Below, piece by piece: positions 9,264 through 18,556 of a stretch of 64,000 bases of DNA. How positions within the stretch are numbered: position 1 is the stretch's first letter; each line of letters opens with the position of its first letter. The notes beneath the pieces were generated by a model. It ran no database searches, was not told the DNA's origin, and saw only the letters and a list, made by a program, of their open reading frames with translations. Source of the stretch: JAFMDF01 sp965277445 (GTDB lineage Bacteria > Bacteroidota > Bacteroidia > Chitinophagales > Saprospiraceae); NCBI GenBank assembly GCA_965277445.1, contig CBDICY010000050.1, forward strand, positions 186,001 through 250,000, read 5' to 3'. A program made the position numbers and the translations under genes.

Positions 9264-11249
9264 TCAACGCCGTCGGTCTTCTGCTTTAAAAGCACCTCTA
9301 TTGTGTAGAATCCATTGAGCCTCGTCTAAAGGTGATACCCCTTTGTATGCTCGGATTTTTTCTTCACTAGTTGTCACCTTTTCATAACCGTCTAATCTCA
9401 ATTTCAATCGACCTTTACCAGAAGTCGTCGCACTAAATTGAATGCCATAGTCCATAGCTTGAGCAACGGGCACTCGACCTGTAAGGATAAAAAAGTCACC
9501 ATCAAAACTGGGCGAATTGATTTGCGCATTCATTTGGTTTAAATCACTCGCCACTGCCCCTAATAACGTTTGATTCGCTTTAATTTGAAAAACATACATT
9601 GGTTCTAATAAATCAGTATCCGCAGCTTTAATCCCTCGTAAAACACCCATTGGCGTTGCCAATAGAAAATCACCTGGATTGGAATGCATAGTATGTTCTT
9701 CTCCACTGAGTAGCGTGATATTTAAATCGGTTACTTCCCAACCTTTGATTCCTTGTCGCAAAGCCCACGGTATCGCTCGCTTCACTTCATTTTGGTATTT
9801 GACGCTAATGTCACTAGTGCGGACCTTGGAAGTGAACATCACGCCACTACCCAATGGTGCAGGTTCGATTAAAAAAGTCATGATTGCCCAGCAAGGTTTT
9901 GGCATCCAATAACGGACAAATCCTTCGGTTGATTTTTTGGGTGTTTCCTTATAAATAACGGTTGGTGGCAAGAAATCAACTTCAATCCCAAAGCGATTGA
10001 CTAAACTATCTTTGAGTACTTCAGTCTGAATCGGTCCAAGTATTTTTAGATGAAATTCTCGTTCTTCCTTATACCATTGAAAATCCAATTGAGGGTCTTC
10101 TAGATTTAAAATATCCAATGCTTCTCCCAATTTTTGGTAATCTTTTGCGGCTTTCGCTACAGCTTGCACACTCAATACCGCTTGACTGATGGTATTAAAA
10201 TCATCGGCAAATTTAGTTTTACCTAACACATCTCCTGCTAACACCACTTCACTCGTCGTCATCATTCCAAATTCGTTGGGGCTTAATGTTCCAACAGGTG
10301 TTAATTTGCCTAATTTTCGTTGAAATATCTGATTGATTTTAATTTCCTTTTCTAAATGCTGTGACCAAATGGTATCCTTGTTTTTTAAATGCCCACTATA
10401 CAATCTAGCATGTGCCAAACGACCTAATTTCGCATCATATTCCACCTTAAACAATTTGGCAGTAGAATCATCTCCTTCAATATATTTAGCTGTAAACAAA
10501 GTCGTAATCGTATTTAATAAAGGCGCTACCCCTAAATCCATTTTCGCACTACCAAATAATACCCCCACTAATTTTTGTGACTGAATTTGTGCAGTTGCTT
10601 TTTTATAAATAGCCGATAAATCTACTATACTCCCTTCTAAATAAGCCTCCAAGAATGCTTCGTCTAATTCCGCTAAATTTTCTAATGATTTTTCTAAAAT
10701 AGGCATCTCTAAATAAGCTTGACTATTTTTAAACTCAATCACTTTAGGCTTTTCTGGTTCGCTGGTATCTCCGTAGTTTAAAGCAAATAATCGTGTACCC
10801 AAATCCTTTTCAAAATCCTGAAAAACGGATTCTAAATCCGCTCCTGCTCGATCTATTTTATTTATAAAAACTAGGACGGGTAATTGTCGTTCTCGAATAC
10901 TTTCCCATAAATTTAAAGTATGTGCTTGCACGCCTTCCATCGCCGAAACGACCAATATCACCATATCCAAAACAGCCAACGCTCTATCTACTTCCGCCGA
11001 AAAGTCAATATGCCCAGGTGTATCAACAATATTAATTTGTGTGTCCTCCCAAACAAAATCAACCGTTGCTGTTTTGATAGAAATCCCTCTGCTCTTTTCG
11101 ATCGCTAACCCATCCGTAATAGCAGAGCCTTTGTCTACACTCCCTCGGTTTTTAGTAGCCCCTGCTGTATAGAGCAGGCATTCCGTTAAAGAAGTTTTGC
11201 CTGCGTCAACATGTGCTAGAATGCCTATGGTTAAGGTATTTTTTTGCAT
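9264..11249 (-). CDS. TetM/TetQ-type ribosome-protection GTPase (EF-G superfamily)
   Basis: 661 aa translational GTPase. The G motifs are clear: AHVDAGKTSL, RGISIKT, VDTPGH and NKIDRAG, with SVDKGSAITDG in switch I as in TetM/TetO/TetQ rather than canonical EF-G. The length (Tet proteins about 640) and the absence of the longer EF-G domain order also fit. Such proteins bind the ribosome and dislodge tetracycline. The gene is solitary with no mobile element or leader peptide nearby, so it looks like a resident copy; whether it gives resistance is not shown by the sequence. It starts at ATG 11247-11249. Confidence 0.88.
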   Translation of the reverse strand: MQKNTLTIGILAHVDAGKTSLTECLLYTAGATKNRGSVDKGSAITDGLAIEKSRGISIKTATVDFVWEDTQINIVDTPGHIDFSAEVDRALAVLDMVILVVSAMEGVQAHTLNLWESIRERQLPVLVFINKIDRAGADLESVFQDFEKDLGTRLFALNYGDTSEPEKPKVIEFKNSQAYLEMPILEKSLENLAELDEAFLEAYLEGSIVDLSAIYKKATAQIQSQKLVGVLFGSAKMDLGVAPLLNTITTLFTAKYIEGDDSTAKLFKVEYDAKLGRLAHARLYSGHLKNKDTIWSQHLEKEIKINQIFQRKLGKLTPVGTLSPNEFGMMTTSEVVLAGDVLGKTKFADDFNTISQAVLSVQAVAKAAKDYQKLGEALDILNLEDPQLDFQWYKEEREFHLKILGPIQTEVLKDSLVNRFGIEVDFLPPTVIYKETPKKSTEGFVRYWMPKPCWAIMTFLIEPAPLGSGVMFTSKVRTSDISVKYQNEVKRAIPWALRQGIKGWEVTDLNITLLSGEEHTMHSNPGDFLLATPMGVLRGIKAADTDLLEPMYVFQIKANQTLLGAVASDLNQMNAQINSPSFDGDFFILTGRVPVAQAMDYGIQFSATTSGKGRLKLRLDGYEKVTTSEEKIRAYKGVSPLDEAQWILHNRGAFKAEDRRR

Positions 11250-11374
11250 GAAATGGATTTAATGGATAGTCACTTTGAGTCAGTTTACTTGATATTTTGG
11301 GTTTGGTTGTCACAAAATTCCATAAATTCTAAACAATACCTACCTTTAGACTATTAAAACGAAAAATTCAACAG

Positions 11375-11608
11375 ATGAAAAAGGTATTAAAAGTCATAGG
11401 CTATTTCTTAATTGCCATCTTAGTAATTGCCCTTCTAACCTACGGTTATTTTTACATTCAATGGAATAATACCAGTAAAACCAACCTAGCACAATTAGGC
11501 GAAGCAGCACCTACACTTTCCATTGATGGGCACGCTTACCGAGATCCATTGTACCCTTTTGGGCATGGATTTTCTTATAGTTCGCTTTTGGGGGAGCAGT
11601 TGCGGTAA
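11375..11608 (+). pseudogene. GH3 beta-glucosidase remnant with large internal deletion
   Basis: The 77 codons read as two ends of a GH3 protein joined together. Residues 1-53 are the usual N-terminus: a membrane anchor, then NLAQLGEAAPTLSIDGHAYRD. The next residues, PLYPFGHGFSYSS, are the signature from the C-terminal part of GH3 beta-glucosidases (YPFGHGLSY). The several hundred residues between them, including the nucleophile Asp domain, are missing, so the product cannot be active. The junction is in frame. Confidence 0.72.
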
Positions 11609-11998
11609 TGATATAATTTCATTTTTTCAATCGCCTATGGTATAAAAGAGGTCAGAAGTCAGACCGTCTATTTCATAAACTGTCAGAAGTCAGATTTAAC
11701 GAATTTAAATTGCTATTTTTTAGATATTTATACTAAGATAATCTAACTTCTAGCATCTAAAATAATATATCTACCATTCCCACAAAACAAATACATAAAA
11801 ACAAAAAAATTAGTTATTATATCCTATCTTGCCGAAAAATGATGAAAAAATGCTATAATTTATTGATTTTGTCCAGATAAGTCAATGGGTAACTCCTTAT
11901 TTTTGCATCGAAATAATTATACACACACTTTCCTCTCTACTTTACAATTCCTAGTTTACACAGTTTAACCACTTTACTAACACCACATTTACTTTGTC
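11609..11998. repeat. Intergenic region with GTCAGAA repeat (family B copy 1)
   Basis: At 11651-11697 two blocks of GTCAGAAGTCAGA-type heptads are separated by about 17 bp. This is the shortest copy of the family seen at 32240, 38961 and 41114. A TATTTTTG match to the Bacteroidota -7 box (TAnnTTTG) lies at 11898-11905, about 94 bp before the next gene; it may be that gene's promoter, but no -33 box sits at the right distance. Confidence 0.5.
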
Positions 11999-12384
11999 AT
12001 GAAACGAACCGAGGAAAAAACGAATATTACTAGTCTAGATAATTTTAAATTAGATGCCTTCTCTACTTTTTGGCAATTTGACCAAGCAACCTTAAATAAA
12101 TTAGAGATTTTCATTAGCGAACGTTTCAAATACCCTAAAGGCGGAGGCTGGGATTTAGATAGTTTAAGAGTCGATATATTGGAACAAAATGACTTGTTAG
12201 AAATTAACAAAATAAATGTGTTGTTACCAGAAGAATTAGCGGCAAATCAAGGGATTGATTTAAAACAACCCAATGCGATTCAATTAATTATTCAAGAACT
12301 CCTTCAAAGGTATAAACCCAATTTATTTGATACTTCCGACCACCAAACCATTCAAGAAATTAGTCAAGTAATTTGGGCGCAATT
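11999..12384 (+). pseudogene. 5' part of an unrecognised gene split by an insertion sequence
   Basis: About 128 residues of a soluble, acidic protein of unknown function (it includes FISERFKYPKGGGWDLDSL). The frame is intact until the left terminal repeat of the insertion sequence at 12385, then runs into a stop eight codons inside the element. The downstream half resumes at 13816. Rejoining the two halves needs one base more than the flanks provide, or a base taken from the element edge. Confidence 0.65.
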
Positions 12385-13815
12385 GGGATTTGTCCCCAAG
12401 GAATAAATTAGAAAAGAAAGAGAGATTATATTAAATTGTGATTGACTAAAATCCAATAAATATGCAAATCCCTCTTTCAGTATCAAAGGTACTAAAAACA
12501 GAATATGAAAATCTAATAAATTCGGAAGAATGGTGTATTTTTTTGCTAAACGGTAATCTCTATGAGTTTGAACAAAAGCTGCATCAAGCGATATTCTCCC
12601 TATATGACAAAATATGTGAGGAAGTGATAAATTTTGTTAGTAAGACTAAAGAGTTCGTGAATGCCCAAAAACAAAAAGCAGAAAGCTGCTGTTTGAAGAA
12701 ACTGGAATTTCGCAAAGGGACGCTACAATTACGAACAGGCACGAAGATTAATTATGATTCATTGTATGCTAAAATTGCCCCAGAAAAATATAAAGGTTCT
12801 AGGCATATATCGGCCTTGATTTGGCAATCAAGTTTATCTTGTAGCCCAATGTACAAAAGTCTAAGTTGTTTATTTTCAATACTTTGTCCATCCTTTGAAG
12901 TATCAAAGTCGCTGATGAATTATCAAGACATAAGTGCAAATTTTGATAGGATTCGTCAAATTTCCTTGTCCTTAGCTGATGAATGTATGGAAAAGAGAGA
13001 GACGGTACAATTGGCAAAAGAAGAAACCTTGGCAGGTAAACGAGTAGTAATAGCGATGGACGGAGGAAGAACAAGAACACGGGTTTATGATGATAAAAAA
13101 GTAGGGAGAACAGAAAAATTTGAAACACCATGGCGAGAACCAAAGCTGTTTGTGATTACGACTTTGGCTGAGGATGGTAAACCAAATAAGCTAGAAAAGC
13201 CTATTTATGATGGTACTTTTGGAGATGATGAAGTTTTCGAATTATTAGGCAAGTATCTTAAAAATTTAGAGATAAGTAAAGCAGAAAGTGTACAGTTTTT
13301 GGCGGATGGAGCACCTTGGATTTGGAATCGAGTAAAGCCTATTTTACTTAGTTTAGGAGTGGCAGAGGAAAAGATAATTGAGTCTTTAGATTATTATCAT
13401 GCTATTGAGCATGTAAATGAAATGAAGGTATATTTTGATAAAGACAAACAAAATTCCCATTTTGATAAATTAAAAGACGAACTATGGCAAGGTAATTTTG
13501 GAGAAATGACTCGATTAATAAAAGAAGGAATTGAAGGAGTAAACTTGGAAGAATTCAATCCTTTTAAATATTTTAGAAAACAGAAGGATAGAATTGATTA
13601 TCAATCACTTAAAGATGATAATCGACCTTGTGGAAGTGGCATTATTGAATCTGGAATAAGGCGAATAATTAACCTGAGATTTAAATCTCCATCTACTTTT
13701 TGGTATCCAGAAAATGTAGAAAAACTAATTTTTATGAGAGGAGTCGCTTTATCAGGTAGATGGGAGATTATGATGAAAAATAAATTTATTAACCAATAGC
13801 TTGGGGACAAATCCC
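12385..13815 (+). mobile_element. ISKra4-like insertion sequence, 1431 bp
   Basis: The element is bounded by perfect 16-bp terminal inverted repeats: GGGATTTGTCCCCAAG at 12385-12400 and its exact complement at 13800-13815. It contains one transposase gene that stops right at the right repeat. No target duplication longer than one or two bases is seen. Assignment to ISKra4 rests on the transposase motifs. The intact gene and perfect repeats suggest a recent, possibly active, insertion. Confidence 0.82.
12462..13799 (+). CDS. DDE transposase, ISKra4-like
   Basis: 445 aa, intact. Candidate catalytic acidic residues lie in VVIAMDGGRTRTR (residue about 203), FLADGAPWIWNRV followed by LDYYHAIEHV, and CGSGIIESGIRRI. 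This order matches ISKra4-type transposases, with GSG-x-x-E near the C-terminus. It is the only gene of the element. The start codon lies 62 bp inside the left terminal repeat. Confidence 0.82.
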   Translation: MQIPLSVSKVLKTEYENLINSEEWCIFLLNGNLYEFEQKLHQAIFSLYDKICEEVINFVSKTKEFVNAQKQKAESCCLKKLEFRKGTLQLRTGTKINYDSLYAKIAPEKYKGSRHISALIWQSSLSCSPMYKSLSCLFSILCPSFEVSKSLMNYQDISANFDRIRQISLSLADECMEKRETVQLAKEETLAGKRVVIAMDGGRTRTRVYDDKKVGRTEKFETPWREPKLFVITTLAEDGKPNKLEKPIYDGTFGDDEVFELLGKYLKNLEISKAESVQFLADGAPWIWNRVKPILLSLGVAEEKIIESLDYYHAIEHVNEMKVYFDKDKQNSHFDKLKDELWQGNFGEMTRLIKEGIEGVNLEEFNPFKYFRKQKDRIDYQSLKDDNRPCGSGIIESGIRRIINLRFKSPSTFWYPENVEKLIFMRGVALSGRWEIMMKNKFINQ

Positions 13816-13926
13816 GATTACACCCAAGTAATTTATGCGATGGAAGCCGTTCGCTTGGGCATTTTTAAACCTTCTATTTCCGAAAAGACTTTACCTTCTG
13901 AGATTGTTGAATTGATGGAGGAGTAA
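13816..13926 (+). pseudogene. 3' part of the gene split by the insertion sequence
   Basis: 37 codons in the same orientation as the 5' half: DYTQVIYAMEAVRLGIFKPS and onward to a TAA stop. It lacks a start codon and directly follows the right terminal repeat. The motif QVIYA here echoes QVIWA just before the insertion, so part of the protein may be a short internal repeat. Confidence 0.6.
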
Positions 13927-13931
13927 GGTTA

Positions 13932-14685
13932 TTATTTATTAGATAATTCTTGTTGAATTTGTTCACAAAAGGTAATGAATTCTTGAAAACTCAATAAATG
14001 GGCATTATCATCCATAATTCGAGCAATCAGTTGTTCTAGATAAGTCTTTTTTTGTACTTCTCTTGGCCGACTCTTTTTGTATCCAATTCCTTGTAGCCGT
14101 TCTTTAAAGACTTCTTTTAGATAACTTTCATGAAATAAAGCCTTTGTACTATAGCCAAATATTTGAGCTGTACCTTCTTCGTTTTGAATAAATTCAGCAG
14201 CTAAATCTTCTGGATTTTCTTTATTGATATCAAAATAATCAACATACGCTTTTAGCAATAGGCTTTCTGGTTGATGAGGACAAAAGGTACGATTCCCTAG
14301 AAACCAAGTCTCTATACACACTTTCTGCACAATAACTACCAATTTACAATTTTCGGGAAGCTTTTTAAAAGTATAATCCTTATCAACATCATTTAATCGT
14401 TCCTCTATAAATTGTAAAGATGCTGCCTTCCTTTCTACAACACTATATCTATCTGCATCTACAAAAAGAACTAAATAATCATATTTGGGACATTCATTGA
14501 TTTCTTGAACTGCACTTGCAACTACGTTATAACAGTCGGGAATCCCCATATCGCTTTCGTAGTAATAATTGTTATTGTCAACTTCATCAAAGAAATCTAC
14601 TTCTGTTAATTGAGGTAGTAATACCTTAAACCATTCTTGTAGACTATGTGTTCTGTTTTGCCTTCAAATACGAAATAAAATTCAT
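13932..14685 (-). pseudogene. Frameshifted TOPRIM/DUF4276-like gene
   Basis: The longest intact frame runs from 14549 to 13932 (205 aa) and contains the DxD strand LVLFVDADR and CIETWFLGN, but lacks the first catalytic Glu. That residue is found upstream in another frame: FVFEGKTEH at about 14650-14676. A third frame contributes SLQEWFKVLLPQLTEV between them. Reading through two one-base losses reconstructs one TOPRIM-type protein starting at ATG 14683-14685. TOPRIM proteins of this kind (DUF4276, RloB-like) are often encoded after an AAA ATPase in defence-type gene pairs. The decay is seen in the sequence; the family name is an inference. Confidence 0.6.
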
Positions 14686-14753
14686 ATAGCAGCCGCTTGT
14701 TTTTCTAAGATTTTGGTCAATTGGAGAAATGCTGCTTGTTTGGATTTGCCTAC
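14682..14753 (-). pseudogene. C-terminal scrap of an upstream partner gene
   Basis: A 23-codon frame (QAAFLQLTKILEKQAAAI then TGA) ends in an ATGA overlap with the start of the broken TOPRIM gene, the usual sign of a translationally coupled pair. The rest of the upstream gene is gone. Its identity, perhaps an ATPase, cannot be told from 23 residues. Confidence 0.35.
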
Positions 14754-14971
14754 TCAAAAGTAGCCAATTTTACTAATTCTTATAGTAGGTTAGTTTAAAG
14801 ATACTATTTCTCCCGACAAAGTACCTTTTTTTAAGATAAGTTACCATTCAAAAAATTATCTAATCGGTGTTTAGTAGATAAGATAATCAAAAAGACCGTT
14901 CAATGCACTACCAGGTTATATTTTTTCACTATTTTGTGGAATTATTTCTAATCGACACAAAACGAAATTAT

Positions 14972-17176
14972 ATGAAAAAGCAATTTCTACTCGGCTTGGC
15001 AATTATGTCAACCATTTTCCTATTTACTTATTGTCAAGAAGCACCCTTAGTCAAAGGTAGTGCGGAACATATCACTAAAGTAACCAGCGAAATTTCAGAC
15101 GAAACCCTTATTAATGCGGATGCTAAACAAGGCGATTGGATGTCCTATGGTCGGAATTATCAAGAAGATAGATACTCGACTTTAGACCAAATTACCAAAG
15201 AAAATGTCAAAGATTTAGGCTTGGCTTGGTCGGAAGAAATAGGCACTAAAAGAGGGCTGCAAGCAACGCCTTTAGTCGTCGATGGAATCATGTATTTTTC
15301 GGGCCCTTTTAATAAAGTATGGGCTTACGATGCTCGAACAGGCGAAGAAATTTGGCAATTTATCCACGATTATAATACCGATTCCAATGTAGATTTATGC
15401 TGTGGGTTTTCTAATCGAGGACTAGCTATTTATAAAGGGGATTTATTTATGGGAACTTTGGATGGAAAATTAGTCTCTATTGATGCCACAACTGGGAAAA
15501 AGAATTGGGAAGTATTAACCATTGATCCTACTAAAAATTACTCTATCACAGGTGCGCCAAGAGTCGTCAAAGGCAAAGTGATTATTGGAAATGGTGGCGC
15601 TGAAATTGGCGCAAGAGGTTATGTAACCGCTTATGATGCAGCTACAGGCAAGCAAGCATGGCGTTTTTATACCGTTCCTGGTGATCCTAGCAAACCCTAC
15701 GAACATGCTGATTTAGCAGAAGCAGCGAAGACTTGGAATGGTGACGAATATTGGAAACAAGGTGGTGGTGGAACTGTTTGGGATGCGATGGCTTATGATC
15801 CTGACTTAAACCTCTTTTACATCGGTGTCGGTAATGGGGCACATTGGAATAGAGAGTTTAGAAGCCCAGGAGGAGGCGATAATTTATACCTGTCCAGTAT
15901 TGTTGCCTTAAATCCAGATGATGGTTCTTATGTGTGGCATTATCAAACAACCCCTGGAGATTCTTGGGATTATACCGCTACGCAACACATCATTTTAGCG
16001 GATATGGACATTGATGGAAAAGAACGAAAGGTGTTGATGCAAGCACCTAAAAATGGCTATTTCTATGTGATTGATAGAACCAATGGACAATTTATTTCTG
16101 CAGATAATTTTGTTTACCAAAATTGGACAACAGGAATGGATGAAAACGGTAGACCGATCGAAGCAGAAGGCGCTCGCTACACGGATGGACAAGTGCATTG
16201 GATTGCCCCAAGTTCACATGGTGGACATAACTGGCCACCGATGACTTATAACCATAAAACGGGTTTAGTCTATATTCCAACGGCAAAAGAATCTCAAGGC
16301 TTTGTTAATACGGGCAGTCCTAACAACCCAGACGCTTTAGGTGGCGGATTTAATGCCAATGTATCGTTGAATAATAAATTATACATGCCGAATGTTTTTG
16401 ACCCGAATCCAGATGCACCAGTTCCTAATACTACTAGTGGGCGATTGGTAGCGTGGAATCCAAAGACCCAAAAAGAAGTATGGGGGATAGACCAAGTTGG
16501 TATTTATAATGGTGGTTTATTAAGTACAGCTACAGGCTTATTAATGCAGGGTGATGCAACGGGAATGTTTACGATTAGAGATGTCGAAGATGGAAAGGTA
16601 TTGAAACAAATTGATCTTCGTTCAGGAATTGTTGGTTCTCCTATTACTTATATGGTAGATGGCGAACAATACATTTCTATCCTAGTTGGCTGGGGTGGTT
16701 ACTTAGCCAAATTACATAAACATGTACCTCGTATTCACCCAGGGACTATTTATACCTTCAAATTGGGTGGCGCTGCCGAGCATCCAGAAAAAATGCCTGC
16801 TTTTGAACAACCATTGACGGCTTTAAGAGATGATGCTAGTCCTGCTCAAATTGGTAATGGTTGGAATGTTTTTACCCGTTTCTGTATCAGTTGTCATCCA
16901 ATGATTGGCGCAGGTCATTCTTCTACGCCTGATTTAGGTCGTTCTACTGATCAAATTTTTGAGAATTATGATGCCATTGTACTAGATGGGGCTTTAGCTA
17001 AACAAGGAATGCCAGCATTAAGAGGCATGATTACGGATCAAGAATTGACCGATTTAAAAAGCTTTATTTTCTATTCTTCTAAGGAACTAGGTTCAGGAAT
17101 GTCTCCCAATGATTATTTGACGAATATTGCGCAGATGCAGTATTTATCAGATCAGGAGAAGCAAGTGAAAAATTAA
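14972..17176 (+). CDS. PQQ-dependent alcohol dehydrogenase with C-terminal cytochrome c domain (quinohaemoprotein)
   Basis: 734 aa from ATG 14972; an earlier in-frame ATG at 14903 would add 23 residues ahead of a good lipoprotein signal peptide (lipobox ending in Cys21), so the later start is preferred. The beta-propeller has tryptophan-docking repeats and the vicinal Cys pair in DLCCGFSNRG typical of this family. The segment GDSWDYTATQ holds the catalytic Asp; Thr, not Asp, stands two residues later, which favours calcium over lanthanide use. The haem motif CISCH is near residue 638. The enzyme should oxidise alcohols in the periplasm and pass electrons to the respiratory chain. No PQQ synthesis genes are in the window. 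Confidence 0.9.
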   Translation: MKKQFLLGLAIMSTIFLFTYCQEAPLVKGSAEHITKVTSEISDETLINADAKQGDWMSYGRNYQEDRYSTLDQITKENVKDLGLAWSEEIGTKRGLQATPLVVDGIMYFSGPFNKVWAYDARTGEEIWQFIHDYNTDSNVDLCCGFSNRGLAIYKGDLFMGTLDGKLVSIDATTGKKNWEVLTIDPTKNYSITGAPRVVKGKVIIGNGGAEIGARGYVTAYDAATGKQAWRFYTVPGDPSKPYEHADLAEAAKTWNGDEYWKQGGGGTVWDAMAYDPDLNLFYIGVGNGAHWNREFRSPGGGDNLYLSSIVALNPDDGSYVWHYQTTPGDSWDYTATQHIILADMDIDGKERKVLMQAPKNGYFYVIDRTNGQFISADNFVYQNWTTGMDENGRPIEAEGARYTDGQVHWIAPSSHGGHNWPPMTYNHKTGLVYIPTAKESQGFVNTGSPNNPDALGGGFNANVSLNNKLYMPNVFDPNPDAPVPNTTSGRLVAWNPKTQKEVWGIDQVGIYNGGLLSTATGLLMQGDATGMFTIRDVEDGKVLKQIDLRSGIVGSPITYMVDGEQYISILVGWGGYLAKLHKHVPRIHPGTIYTFKLGGAAEHPEKMPAFEQPLTALRDDASPAQIGNGWNVFTRFCISCHPMIGAGHSSTPDLGRSTDQIFENYDAIVLDGALAKQGMPALRGMITDQELTDLKSFIFYSSKELGSGMSPNDYLTNIAQMQYLSDQEKQVKN

Positions 17177-17401
17177 AAAACTTCAACTTCAAAACCAACT
17201 TCAACTTCAAGGGGTTCTTCGAATTCTTGGAATTGAGGTTGGGTGTTTACTCTCCCCTACCCCCTCTCTTAAAAAAAGAGGGGAACTAATTTTGTACAAA
17301 ACTGGAAATCTCCACCTTTTTTACCGAAAACTTCCAGTTTGACGACTCCCTTCCTTTTCAAGGGAAGGGTTGGGGATGGGTAGTGAATGGTTACCTACGA
17401 T
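17177..17401. repeat. Dispersed C/G-rich intergenic repeat, copy 2, with 6-bp tandem units
   Basis: It opens with CTTCAA hexamers (17181-17215). The C/G-rich hairpins occupy about 17250-17380. Bases 17341-17380 match the reverse complement of 37535-37574 over 40 bp with a single difference. It lies between convergent genes. Confidence 0.65.
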
Positions 17402-18556
17402 TTATGATTTTAAAATTCCCTCCGCAATCCCATAAAACATCTCCACACCATACGGAATAATATCATCAGGAAAATCATAATCCACATGATGCAAAGCGGG
17501 CGTGTCTTCTCCAGCCCCTAAACCAAACATCGCCCCAGGAATACTTTCCGTAAACAAACCGAAGTCTTCTCCCCATTGAAAAGGAAATGCTTTATTAAGG
17601 TAAGAAAATTGGTGTTGCTTAGCCACTTTTTCAATGCAAGCTACAATAGTTTCATCATTCATCGTAGCAGCAAAATCATACATCCATTCTAATTCAAACG
17701 TCAATTGTTCTCGCTCACAAATCGTGGGAATCAGTTGGACTACTTTTTGTTTAGCAGCTTCTAATTTTTCTTTTGTCCAAGCTCGAAGGGTATAATGCAA
17801 TTCCCCATCTCCTGCGGAAATGCCATAATCTTTAGAACCAATTCGAGTATAAATAGTCGTAAATTTCAGGTAATCAAGATTGGTTAAATCGTACTGTTGT
17901 AGTTGATGAATTTCGTGAATTAGACTGGCGATGGCAACGTCGGGATTAACTCCATTTTCTTGTTCGGCAGCGTGGGCCTTTTTACCTTGTAACTTAATAA
18001 TTAAACTAATAACGGCAGGGTTAAATGTACCTTCTCGACAAACAATCTGTCCTTTAGGAAAACCTGGTACATTATGTAAGGCAACCGCATAATCTGGTTG
18101 GAGAGTAGCAAATTTTTCGTCCGTCAAAACGGCTTTTGCGCCCATCCCTATTTCTTCGGCAGGTTGGAATAATAAGATAACTTTTCCGCTAGATAAAGGT
18201 TGTTCGTGTAAGCGTTTGGCGACGCCCATCAAAATGGAGGTATGTCCATCGTGTCCACATTTGTGAGATACGCCATCATAGATTGATTTATGGGCAAAAT
18301 CATTGACTTCTTGAATCGGTAAAGCATCGGTATCCGCTCGAAATAATACGATTTTACCAGACACACCACTATCATAAATAGCTGCAACGCCGTGACCGCC
18401 AAGATTTTCAATAATTTGAGTAGGCTGAAAAGTTCTTAATTTTTGACTAATTCTTTGGGCGGTCGCCCTTTCTGCTCCTGATAATTCTGGGTGAGCATGT
18501 AATTCTTTGCGGAAAGTAATAAGGTCTTTATAAGTAGGAGTGGCTGTTGATGGCAT
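17402..18556 (-). CDS. M20D-family metal-dependent amidohydrolase
   Basis: 384 aa, full length for N-acyl-amino-acid amidohydrolases / hippurate hydrolases. Metal and catalytic motifs are present: FRADTDALPI, KCGHDGHTSIL, FQPAEEIGMGAK, the central LHNVPGFPKG and a C-terminal LHHVDYDFPD. It hydrolyses N-acyl or N-carbamoyl amino acids or small peptides in the cytoplasm; the exact substrate is not predictable. No signal peptide. Monocistronic. Confidence 0.9.
   Translation of the reverse strand: MPSTATPTYKDLITFRKELHAHPELSGAERATAQRISQKLRTFQPTQIIENLGGHGVAAIYDSGVSGKIVLFRADTDALPIQEVNDFAHKSIYDGVSHKCGHDGHTSILMGVAKRLHEQPLSSGKVILLFQPAEEIGMGAKAVLTDEKFATLQPDYAVALHNVPGFPKGQIVCREGTFNPAVISLIIKLQGKKAHAAEQENGVNPDVAIASLIHEIHQLQQYDLTNLDYLKFTTIYTRIGSKDYGISAGDGELHYTLRAWTKEKLEAAKQKVVQLIPTICEREQLTFELEWMYDFAATMNDETIVACIEKVAKQHQFSYLNKAFPFQWGEDFGLFTESIPGAMFGLGAGEDTPALHHVDYDFPDDIIPYGVEMFYGIAEGILKS

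Noticed and set aside
14903..14971. Upstream start for the PQQ dehydrogenase
   Set aside because: The added 23 residues would bury a good lipoprotein signal peptide that starts at 14972.
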